From a bacterium (GTDB lineage Bacteria; Babelota; Babeliae; Babelales; Babelaceae), in the NCBI GenBank assembly GCA_023428375.1, contig JAEYYR010000003.1:96029-160028 (forward strand): a stretch of 64,000 bases of DNA, given 5' to 3'. The translations under genes were made by a program, and so were the position numbers. This document shows positions 1-7,207 of this stretch, piece after piece. Numbering within the stretch: the first letter of the stretch is position 1; each line of letters opens with the position of its first letter. The notes under the pieces are model-generated. The model had not been told where the DNA came from, made no database searches, and saw only the letters and a list, made by a program, of their open reading frames with translations.

Positions 1-20
1 CAACCAGTAAACCAAGATAA

Positions 21-287
21 TTAATTTTCATATCCGCTGCACTTTCTAGCATCATTTATATATTCATTAAGTATGCGATTTTCTTCAAGTTGAGCTTTAT
101 TAACATTAGAAGTTTTATCCAAATTATTTGCTGACTTATGAGTGTTTTTGATTTGGAGAGACTGCGGCTTACTATTTTTTCTCTGATCCGATGCAACAAT
201 CAAACCTACAAACAATAAAAATTTAAGAATCTTCAAAAGAACCCCGTCTAAATATAAATATATCTTATTTCTTCTGAGAATATACAC
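21..287 (-). CDS. Small secreted protein, unknown function
   Basis: 88 residues read from a GTG; I do not recognise a family. A hydrophobic stretch near residues 18-33 (ILKFLLFVGLIVAS) looks like a signal peptide, followed by a short Lys/Asn/Gln-rich polar tail. The GTG puts 17 residues in front of this stretch. A TTG at 236-234, giving MKILKFLL with GGGG just upstream, would make a cleaner signal peptide, so the true start may be there. It lies 2 bp downstream of the lipoprotein gene on the same strand and is probably co-transcribed with it. The presence of a gene is likely; the start is uncertain. Confidence 0.5.
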   Translation of the reverse strand: MYILRRNKIYLYLDGVLLKILKFLLFVGLIVASDQRKNSKPQSLQIKNTHKSANNLDKTSNVNKAQLEENRILNEYINDARKCSGYEN

Positions 288-289
288 TC

Positions 290-733
290 TTATTGTTGTT
301 TTACAACTCGAGTCGAGGTTTTTTCGCGTTTGATTTGCAAGGGTTGGGCGATAGCAAGAATATCTTGTACAAGTTTCGGTCGACTTGTCTTCGTTCTTGG
401 TCCGACACCGCCATGAACATGGCTTAAATAATATTCATGCGTATGATTATTGGTTAGTTTTTCGAGTTCTTCGATTCGCGTGAGGAGTGCCGCAATTATC
501 AAATTATTTTGTTCAATCTCAGTTTTTTGCTGTCGAATTAATGCATTAGAGCCATTTAAAGCGTCCCATACGTCGCAAAGTTCGTTATCTAATTTTTTTA
601 AGCCTTGACGAATCGGTAAAGGAATTTGATCCTGAGCAGAAGCTATATCTGACCATGTTTCCTCGTTTTCATTGTCACACGCCTGAAAAATCAATGAAAA
701 AGTAAAAATGAGATATAAAAGAAATCTTAACAT
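290..733 (-). CDS. Putative lipoprotein with coiled coil
   Basis: 147 residues. The N-terminus MLRFLLYLIFTFSLIFQAC is hydrophobic and ends in a Cys at residue 19, resembling a lipobox (FQAC, not the ideal LAGC), so lipid anchoring is plausible. Residues about 65-95 have heptad-like spacing (IEQNN..IAALLTRIEELEKL), suggesting a coiled coil. The C-terminal third has a HTHEY/HVHGG histidine patch and a basic tail. There is no known domain. It is likely an envelope protein; the neighbouring small secreted gene follows immediately. Confidence 0.65.
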   Translation of the reverse strand: MLRFLLYLIFTFSLIFQACDNENEETWSDIASAQDQIPLPIRQGLKKLDNELCDVWDALNGSNALIRQQKTEIEQNNLIIAALLTRIEELEKLTNNHTHEYYLSHVHGGVGPRTKTSRPKLVQDILAIAQPLQIKREKTSTRVVKQQ

Positions 734-835
734 CTATTCACTGTATTAACCGTTCAGATAACTCGTAATAATTGCTGCAATTGATAACTATCAGGTAACT
801 TAATAAAAATGCTCAACTTTTAACAAGAGTTTTTT

Positions 836-2224
836 ATGGACAGAAAGTTTGATCTTGCGTTGTTTATTTTTAGACGAGATTTAAGACTGCACGATAATAA
901 TGGTTTAAACGCTGCCATGCATTTAAGCAAGCAAGTTTTGCCGTGCTTTATATTTGATGAACGACAAGTAAGTGATGAAAATCTATACAAAAGCGATAAC
1001 GCGATTCAATTTATGATTGAATCGCTACAAGATCTTGCAAGAGATATCGAAACACATCAGGGAAAATTATATATATTTCATGGCAATCCAGAGAAGATAC
1101 TTGCAGAACTTATAAAAAATCAGAAAATAGATGCTGTTTTTACCAACCGTGATTATACGCCATTCAGCTTAAAACGTGACGAGCAATTAAATAAATTGTG
1201 TCATGATTTTACTATTCCCTTTTTACAATTCGATGATGCGTTATTGAACAGGCCAGGTAGCATTCTTACACAAGGTGGCACACCATTTTCTGTATTCACT
1301 GCCTTTCATAAGCGAGCAATACAAGAGCCCGTTGTAACCCCTTTAACGCTAACGCAGGCAAATTTTTATAAATCTCGTGAGCTAGGGCATGTTAATATCA
1401 ATAACGAGTTAACAAGCAAAGGACAGATCTTAAAAACATTGAATGATGAACTAGCAGTTCGTGGTGGTCGCACAGCGGGTAAGTTATTACTAAAAAATTT
1501 AAGAAATTTAAAAGATTACCAAAAGACTCGTGATTTTCCTGCACTGCAAACATCGATGCTTTCAGCTCATAATAAATTTGGTACTTTTTCTATTCGTGAG
1601 ATATATCATGCAATTCAAGAATCATCAGGCTCAAATCATCTTCTTTTAAAACAACTATACTGGCGTGATTTTTTTTATCATGTCGCTTTTCATTATCCAC
1701 ATGTTTTTGGTCATGCGTTTCACAAAAAATATGACAATTTAAGCTGGTCGCATAACAAAGAACATTTTGAGCGTTGGTGTACCGGTACTACTGGGTTTCC
1801 TATTGTAGATGCTGGCATGCGACAGCTCAATAAAACCGGATATATGCACAATCGCGTACGCATGATTGTGGCATCTTTTTTAACAAAGGATTTGCATATT
1901 GATTGGCAAGCAGGCGAGCAATATTTTGCAAGAAATTTAGTGGATTATGACCCGTGTGTTAACAATGGCAATTGGCAATGGTCTGCATCAACAGGCTGTG
2001 ATGCACAACCATATTTTCGCATTTTCAACCCTTGGCTTCAGCAAGCAAAATTTGACCCTGAAGCAGAGTATATAAAAACATGGATTCCAGAACTAAAAAA
2101 TATACCCGCCGCAACATTGCATAATCTGTATAAAAAACCACAGGTTATTAGAAATTATCCCCAACCTATGGTTGATCATTCCAAAGAAACTGCGATCACA
2201 AAAACGTTGTACCGTAATGCTTAA
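836..2224 (+). CDS. phrB: Deoxyribodipyrimidine photo-lyase (class I CPD photolyase)
   Basis: 462 residues, normal length for the class I photolyase/cryptochrome family. The enzyme splits UV-induced cyclobutane pyrimidine dimers using light and FAD. The N-terminal antenna-binding Rossmann domain starts with LFIFRRDLRLHDN. The C-terminal FAD domain holds WCTGTTGFPIVDAGMRQL, HNRVRMIVASFL, IDWQ and NNGNWQWSASTGCD. These contain the three Trp residues expected of the FAD photoreduction chain, and the Asn-rich FAD-contact motif is intact. The start ATG at 836 is preceded by a weak purine-rich RBS (ACAAGAG). A 12-bp hairpin follows the stop. A second, different photolyase lies 0.9 kb downstream. 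Confidence 0.95.
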   Translation: MDRKFDLALFIFRRDLRLHDNNGLNAAMHLSKQVLPCFIFDERQVSDENLYKSDNAIQFMIESLQDLARDIETHQGKLYIFHGNPEKILAELIKNQKIDAVFTNRDYTPFSLKRDEQLNKLCHDFTIPFLQFDDALLNRPGSILTQGGTPFSVFTAFHKRAIQEPVVTPLTLTQANFYKSRELGHVNINNELTSKGQILKTLNDELAVRGGRTAGKLLLKNLRNLKDYQKTRDFPALQTSMLSAHNKFGTFSIREIYHAIQESSGSNHLLLKQLYWRDFFYHVAFHYPHVFGHAFHKKYDNLSWSHNKEHFERWCTGTTGFPIVDAGMRQLNKTGYMHNRVRMIVASFLTKDLHIDWQAGEQYFARNLVDYDPCVNNGNWQWSASTGCDAQPYFRIFNPWLQQAKFDPEAEYIKTWIPELKNIPAATLHNLYKKPQVIRNYPQPMVDHSKETAITKTLYRNA

Positions 2225-2225
2225 A

Positions 2226-2258
2226 AAGGAAAGGGAGACTTTGCGTCTCCCTTTCCGA
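2226..2258. terminator. Convergent hairpin terminator
   Basis: Perfect 12-bp stem GGAAAGGGAGAC / GTCTCCCTTTCC (2228-2239 and 2245-2256) with a 5-nt loop. On the minus strand it is followed by TTTTT, so it best fits termination of the leftward gene at 2261. It may also stop phrB transcription. Confidence 0.75.
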
Positions 2259-2260
2259 AA

Positions 2261-3085
2261 TTAGTGAATTAATGTTGTCATTTTATCAATATAGCGTCCA
2301 CTTAAATTAATAAAACAGCTTGGATAATCGAATGTCTTACGAAGCAAGATTTTTGTTGGTTCATAGATACATAACGTTACTGCTGCTGTTGCAAAGCTCA
2401 ATTTTGCAAGCGTATCACCCGTGATTTCAAATGGCTTTTCTTTTCTATAAAACATTTCATATTTTTGACATAATTGAGTTCCGACTGCAGAGTCAATAAA
2501 AAATGCTTCCCATTCATCTTTTGTCATCATTTTTTGAATTTCCTGAGTGAAACTATCAAAAAGATCCTTGTAATCTTTTTTAGATGCAGTATCAAGCCCA
2601 GATTTTTTTATCATATTCAAAATACATAGTAAACGCATGTTATAAAATGGACTATCAGATGACTTGATAACATTACGAGCTTCTAAAATTTCTCTGCCTG
2701 CAATATGTTCGCCCACATTAGGAATATTGGAAAAGAAATAATGATTTAAAAAGTTACTGTTAGCTACTTTATATGAGCCATATAGAACCGGAACAAGCCA
2801 CCCATACATATTAGCTTCAGGGATAGCGTTGCCGAGACTAAACAAGCCCCCCATCAATCCAGTTACAGTTGCAATTTCCCCACTATTTATACCCGTTTTA
2901 TCATAATGTCTGTCGATAAATTTATTACCGCTTAACATTTTTGTTACGCCACCAGTAACAGCTAAACCGCCTAATGCAAATAATCCACGCAATGAGGCAT
3001 TTTCTGATGCATGCGTGATGAAATTTGCTTGAAGTATTATTAGCGCACTTACACAATACTTCAATGCGCGATGATTATTAAACAT
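2261..3085 (-). CDS. Exported protein of unknown function
   Basis: 274 residues from the ATG at 3085, chosen because AAAGGAAA lies just upstream and because a signal-peptide-like segment follows (ALKYCVSALIILQANFITHAS). A longer upstream reading (to 3160) would overlap the divergent photolyase start. After the signal there are Gly-rich hydrophobic stretches (LRGLFALGGLAVTGGV, IATVTGLMGGLFSLG, LVPVLYGSY) that could be membrane segments, then a charged helical region and a final hydrophobic patch near the C-terminus. There is no recognisable domain. The photolyase on the other strand starts 63 bp away, so promoters must be shared in a very short gap. Confidence 0.75.
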   Translation of the reverse strand: MFNNHRALKYCVSALIILQANFITHASENASLRGLFALGGLAVTGGVTKMLSGNKFIDRHYDKTGINSGEIATVTGLMGGLFSLGNAIPEANMYGWLVPVLYGSYKVANSNFLNHYFFSNIPNVGEHIAGREILEARNVIKSSDSPFYNMRLLCILNMIKKSGLDTASKKDYKDLFDSFTQEIQKMMTKDEWEAFFIDSAVGTQLCQKYEMFYRKEKPFEITGDTLAKLSFATAAVTLCIYEPTKILLRKTFDYPSCFINLSGRYIDKMTTLIH

Positions 3086-3148
3086 ACATTTTCCTTTAAT
3101 AAAAAAAATAAACTCCATAAAGTATATTTTAAAAAAAAAGGTTATCCA

Positions 3149-4585
3149 GTGAAAGCACATTATTTATTACCAAATCAACTCTTTGAATCTCATAGCTTTG
3201 ATATATCAACCATAATTTTACACGAGCATTCTCGATATTTTTTGGATTTTAAATTCCATAAACAGAAACTCATGTTCCACCGCGCATCGATGAAAACTTA
3301 TGAGAAGCATTTAAAGGACCAGGGAAAAAAAGTTATTTATATTGAGTTCAACGAATCATTAATCGATGTTATAAGAAAATATTCTATCGATACTCTCTAT
3401 TCATACGATCCTGTTGATAATTCTATTGCCCGCGAATTTATTCAGCTAAAAGATACGCTTAATATAATAGTGCATGATTCTCCCCTATTTCTTCTTACCG
3501 CTGACGAATCACAAGAATTTTTAGGGGAAAGTACTCATTACAGCATGAATTCATTCTATATCAAGCAGCGAAAGTATTTTGATATTTTGATGAGTAAGGG
3601 AAAGCCTGTCGGTGATAAATATAGTTATGATCAAGAAAATAGAAAGAAAATTAGTAAAGAAATTATTATTCCAGAACCATGGGTACCAAAGGAAAATGAT
3701 TATGTTCGCCAAGCGCGTGAATATGTCAATAAACATTTTGCGTCAAATCCTGGATCTGATCAAACATTTATTTATCCGATTACACATAAAGAAGCAAAAA
3801 AATGGTTTGATCATTTTTTAACTAATAGATTTGATAAATTTGGAATATATCAAGACGCTATTGTTGAATATAACCCATTTTTATTTCATTCATTACTGAG
3901 CCCATTATTAAATACAGGATTACTTAATGTGCACGAAGTGGTTAATCAATCATTGAAATATGCAAAATCACATCACGTCCCATTAAATTCACTTGAAGGA
4001 TTTTTGAGGCAAATAATTGGATGGCGCGAATTTGTGCGCGGTGTATATATTGCCATTGGCGAAGATCAACGCAATAGCAATTTCTTTAATCATGATCGAC
4101 CTTTATCAAAACAATTTTGGGAATTTAAAACCGATATAGTGCCACTCGATGATGCATTAAATTCAGTACATGAATTTTCTTATGCACATCACATTCAACG
4201 GTTAATGATATTCGGTAATTTTATGCTACTTTGCCAAACAAAACCCAACGATGTTTATACATGGTTCATGGAGATGTTTATTGATGCCTATGATTGGGTA
4301 ATGGTTCCCAACGTGTATGGAATGAGTCAGTACTCCGATGGCGGACGGATAATTACCAAGCCGTATATTTCATCATCAAATTATATCTTAAAAATGAGTA
4401 ACTATAAGCGTGGCCCCTGGTGTAAACTTTGGGATGCGCTCTACTGGAACTTCATTATCAGAAATTTTTCTATGCTGCAAAAAAATCCACGCCTTGCAAT
4501 GATTGCAAGCTCTGCGCGCAGAATGAGTAAAGATACTCTAAGTAGTCATATATCGCTGGCAGAAAAGTATATTAATTTTACTTGA
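3149..4585 (+). CDS. FeS-BCP/CryB-like photolyase family protein
   Basis: 478 residues from GTG at 3149. I chose this start because AAGG precedes it and the family begins at the equivalent of AHYLLPNQLF; the earlier ATG at 3071 would overlap the divergent gene. The family is the bacterial (6-4) photolyase/CryB group (PhrB of Agrobacterium). Family hallmarks are visible: GFLRQIIGWREFVRGVY, YAHHIQRLMIFGNFMLL, WFMEMFIDAYDWVMVPNVYGMSQ and DGGRIITKPYISSSNYILKM. In iron-sulfur members four Cys hold a 4Fe-4S cluster. Here the first (MLLC) and a last one (GPWCKLW) are present, but the loop that normally carries the other two is shortened to NYKRGPWC, so a cluster is unlikely. Substrate (6-4 photoproduct or CPD) cannot be told from sequence alone. 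Confidence 0.85.
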   Translation: MKAHYLLPNQLFESHSFDISTIILHEHSRYFLDFKFHKQKLMFHRASMKTYEKHLKDQGKKVIYIEFNESLIDVIRKYSIDTLYSYDPVDNSIAREFIQLKDTLNIIVHDSPLFLLTADESQEFLGESTHYSMNSFYIKQRKYFDILMSKGKPVGDKYSYDQENRKKISKEIIIPEPWVPKENDYVRQAREYVNKHFASNPGSDQTFIYPITHKEAKKWFDHFLTNRFDKFGIYQDAIVEYNPFLFHSLLSPLLNTGLLNVHEVVNQSLKYAKSHHVPLNSLEGFLRQIIGWREFVRGVYIAIGEDQRNSNFFNHDRPLSKQFWEFKTDIVPLDDALNSVHEFSYAHHIQRLMIFGNFMLLCQTKPNDVYTWFMEMFIDAYDWVMVPNVYGMSQYSDGGRIITKPYISSSNYILKMSNYKRGPWCKLWDALYWNFIIRNFSMLQKNPRLAMIASSARRMSKDTLSSHISLAEKYINFT

Positions 4586-4663
4586 TTTACATATTCATTA
4601 TTTCTAAATGTATTTATTTTGAAGGGCGCCTTGGGTTATTATTATAGTAAATAAGGAGTGCTT

Positions 4664-5089
4664 ATGAAAAAAAATATAACATTAGTAATGTTCACCTGTT
4701 TGGTATTTCTGACAAGCCAAATTAAAGCTGATTTGTTTTATGATATATACAATACAACCAACAAAAACATCAGAGTTGTTTTTTTTCCAACAAATAATGA
4801 AGAAAAAAGACAAGCTTCTGTAAATTTGGCGCCTGGCGAAACTAAGAAAAATTATCAATATTATAATTATGTCGGCACATATTCTTACTCCGCCAAGCCA
4901 ACATCATGGGGCGTTAAGCAAATTATGATTATTGATCTTGATACAAACAAATTCATGAGTCGTGATATCAAGAAAGATCTTCAAAAGGAATTTTTAAAAA
5001 TTACTGTGAGTTATTCAGATAACATAGGCACCAAAGGATCAGAGAAGCCAATGGGTCTTTGGTTTGATTATTCAAAGAAAAAATCTTAA
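4664..5089 (+). CDS. Small secreted beta-rich protein (paralog family B)
   Basis: 141 residues from ATG at 4664 (AGGAG 5 nt upstream; a GTG 6 nt earlier sits inside that RBS). The signal peptide is MKKNITLVMFTCLVFLTSQIKA. The mature N-terminus, LFYDIYNTTNKNIRVVFFPTNN, resembles the start of the three tandem genes at 52.2-53.4 kb (FTLKNASKSTLNGFV, EFTVQNNLKESVTVAF, EFKILNDLKEKVIVTF). All look like a beta-strand pair opening a small beta-sandwich, with a PGE/PGK-type turn after about 30 residues (LAPGETKKN here). Function unknown; probably periplasmic or released. Confidence 0.75.
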   Translation: MKKNITLVMFTCLVFLTSQIKADLFYDIYNTTNKNIRVVFFPTNNEEKRQASVNLAPGETKKNYQYYNYVGTYSYSAKPTSWGVKQIMIIDLDTNKFMSRDIKKDLQKEFLKITVSYSDNIGTKGSEKPMGLWFDYSKKKS

Positions 5090-5123
5090 TACCAAAAAAA
5101 CAACTATTTAATAGTTACATATT

Positions 5124-5147
5124 AAAGGGTCGCAATTCGACCCTTTT
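5124..5147. terminator. Bidirectional terminator
   Basis: Stem AAAGGGTCG / CGACCCTTT with loop CAATT, A-rich on the left side and TTTTC on the right. It separates the plus-strand gene ending at 5089 from the minus-strand gene ending at 5148, so it can serve both. Confidence 0.8.
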
Positions 5148-5921
5148 CTAATAACTCCACGAACATTTTATAGAATTTCCTGAAACGCTAAAGTCGCATG
5201 CGCTTCCCGTATAAATCCAACGTTTTGCAACTTTATCTGCCGCAATTCCCGCAGCGACTCCAAGGGCGCCTCCTGCTACAATCTGAGACGTAAAATGTCT
5301 GTTACATGCAATTAATTCACCTGAAACGGCTGCAGCAAATGCCCACAACGGCAATCCTGCTTGCCACCCTTCTCTTAAGGTAAAGTAGGTCGCTGCATAA
5401 ACTGTTTCAAACGCATGGCCGGATGGACAACCATTATAATATTTTTTATTCGGGTTAAAAAATTGATTGAGCGGTCGCCGACAAACCTCACTTTTGATTT
5501 GCTTAAGACCCTTTTTAATTGCCCACGTTATAGGCAACGTAAAAGCAAACACCTGTCCGGTTTTTGCAAGATCATAACGAGAAGACAATCCTAAAAATGA
5601 TAATGCTACCAATTCAATCGGAACACCAACTTTTGCCGTATAATAACACCATTTTGGCATCTGGTTAATATTACAATGATGATCCGGACAATAAAACAAC
5701 CGGTGAATATCTTTATCTAAAAATCGTGTCGTAACATATACTGGAGTTGCAAGACCCAAGACAAACAAGGTGTCGATATCTATCAACTGCCAGATGAAAT
5801 CGCCCCATACACACGCAACAGATTTCACCCCATGAGTTAGTCGACATTCCTTACGAAATTCTAACTCATCGGCCAAAACTGTGCACGCCAGTAACCAGAC
5901 GATGATCCCCCTTTTGATCAT
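5148..5921 (-). CDS. Exported PAP2-like protein with altered active site
   Basis: 257 residues with signal peptide MIKRGIIVWLLACTVLA. The second half resembles the PAP2 phosphatase superfamily (lipid phosphatases, undecaprenyl-PP phosphatase): VCRRPLNQF for motif 1, CPSGHAFETVYAATYF for motif 2 and NRHFTSQIVAGGALG for motif 3. The His of PSGH and the His of motif 3 are kept. The Arg usually six residues before that His is a Leu, and the Asp after it (HYPSD in typical members) is a Gln. The spacing of motif 1 is also off by one. Several hydrophobic segments fit a membrane protein. It may be inactive or have a changed substrate. Confidence 0.7.
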   Translation of the reverse strand: MIKRGIIVWLLACTVLADELEFRKECRLTHGVKSVACVWGDFIWQLIDIDTLFVLGLATPVYVTTRFLDKDIHRLFYCPDHHCNINQMPKWCYYTAKVGVPIELVALSFLGLSSRYDLAKTGQVFAFTLPITWAIKKGLKQIKSEVCRRPLNQFFNPNKKYYNGCPSGHAFETVYAATYFTLREGWQAGLPLWAFAAAVSGELIACNRHFTSQIVAGGALGVAAGIAADKVAKRWIYTGSACDFSVSGNSIKCSWSY

Positions 5922-6005
5922 ACATCCCCCCTACGCACCATTCTAGTACAGGCTGCAACTTATTCTCAAGAAAGGCTCTTTTTTAATAGAAAAACGCGTT
6001 GCTGG

Positions 6006-6863
6006 CTATAAAAAATAAAATTCTTTTTGTTTTTTAATTAAGCCTTCTGAGTGAAGATTATCCAAGTTTTTTTGGATACGTTCAGGCTCACGATCTATGA
6101 TGTGACATATGCGTTCAAATGTTGAAGCTGGCGCATTCAACAAAACGCGTAGGATCATCCCACGAATTTGTCGTTCAGATCCTTCAAATTTAGATTGCTT
6201 TGTATGATGAGCGCTTTTACGCGATGGATTTTTATACAACTGCTTAAGCATTACACCATAATCCATCAGCGCATAATACCATTCACGAGGATTGTTTTTA
6301 TCGACGGTAGCATCGATTAAAGGAAATAGCTCTTTGTCGGTTACTTCTGTTGAATCCTTGAAAAATTCATGAATATACACCGCCCGGATATTAGTCTCTA
6401 TGAAAATCGTAGGCAAATTAAAAGCAAATGCACAAATAGATGCTGCGGTTGCTTTTCCAATGCCATTAAAGGTTTCCAAAATAGAGGGATCTTTGGGTAA
6501 AATGCCAGCAAAATCAGTAACTACTCGTTGAGCGCTTTTGTGCAAGTACAAACCGCGCCGGTTATAACCTAAACCCTGCCATGCTTCTAAAACATCACGT
6601 TGATCAGCAACAGCAAGTGTACCAAAATCAGGAAATCGTGAAATAAATGCTTCAAACTTTGGCGCCACTCGATAGGTCTGCGTTTGTTGAAGCATTACTT
6701 CAGAAATAAAAACGTGATAGGGAGTCGGGTTCTCCCGCCACATAAATGAGCGACGATGAACCCGATAATATTCCCAAATTTTACTCGAAAACTGACGTAA
6801 GTTTTCGACAGTTACCTGGAGTGTTGTGCTATCTGATTTTAGCAGCATTCTTCTTCGCAACAT
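6006..6863 (-). CDS. mutY: MutY-like A/G-specific adenine glycosylase lacking the Fe-S cluster
   Basis: 285 residues, helix-hairpin-helix GPD superfamily. The hallmark ISEVMLQQTQT is present with the general-acid Glu, then LEAWQGLGYNRRG and the HhH FNGIGKATAASI. The position of the catalytic Asp (usual LDGNVKRV) reads FIETNIRAV, so Glu may replace Asp. The four Cys of the C-terminal 4Fe-4S cluster are absent: after ALMDYGVML comes KQLYKNPSRKSAHHTKQSKF. The C-terminal NUDIX-like domain of classical MutY is missing; instead a short winged-helix-like tail follows. The start ATG at 6863 overlaps the end of cutA; ATG 6848 is an alternative. Likely the last gene of an M16-cutA-mutY transcript. Confidence 0.85.
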   Translation of the reverse strand: MLRRRMLLKSDSTTLQVTVENLRQFSSKIWEYYRVHRRSFMWRENPTPYHVFISEVMLQQTQTYRVAPKFEAFISRFPDFGTLAVADQRDVLEAWQGLGYNRRGLYLHKSAQRVVTDFAGILPKDPSILETFNGIGKATAASICAFAFNLPTIFIETNIRAVYIHEFFKDSTEVTDKELFPLIDATVDKNNPREWYYALMDYGVMLKQLYKNPSRKSAHHTKQSKFEGSERQIRGMILRVLLNAPASTFERICHIIDREPERIQKNLDNLHSEGLIKKQKEFYFL

Positions 6864-7198
6864 TCGTCTGATGATTCTTCTTCATCATCTTCATTTAATG
6901 TATCGACCAACCATTCATAATATTCGCCAGACACCATTGTTTGTGTTTGCGAAATGTACGGTATTTCATACGGATGATTTGATTGAATGTCTTCAAGTGC
7001 AAATGGCGCAAACTCTTGAGTGGTTTTGCCTTTTAAAATCCATTCAACTTTGGATTCAATTTTACCTTCCCACCAATAGGAGGTTGCAAGTTGTTGTACA
7101 TAGCCACAACCAATCAAACGATTTTCAAGAAGACGTCTTAAAGTTTCTTGTGCTTGTGATTCATTTGCAAAAATTGAAGCAATTTCCATTATAATCAT
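6839..7198 (-). CDS. cutA: CutA1-like protein with acidic Cys-rich tail
   Basis: 119 residues. Residues 1-100 follow the CutA family (small trimeric proteins linked to divalent cation tolerance): SIFANESQAQETLRRLLENRLIGCGYVQ, YWWEGKIES.VEWILKGKT and NHPYEIPYI. The ATG at 7198 has AAGGA seven bases upstream. After the normal end of the fold the chain continues with a strongly acidic tail ending ESSDECCEEECC, which is not usual for CutA and could bind metal. The sequence coding for this tail overlaps the start of mutY by 25 bp, suggesting translational coupling. Ten bp follow the end of the upstream M16 gene. Confidence 0.85.
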   Translation of the reverse strand: MIIMEIASIFANESQAQETLRRLLENRLIGCGYVQQLATSYWWEGKIESKVEWILKGKTTQEFAPFALEDIQSNHPYEIPYISQTQTMVSGEYYEWLVDTLNEDDEEESSDECCEEECC

Positions 7199-7207
7199 AA
7201 TTAATCC

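Noticed and set aside
3086..3160. N-terminal extension of the exported protein ending at 2261
   Set aside because: The RBS and signal peptide fit the ATG at 3085, and the extension would overlap the divergent photolyase gene.
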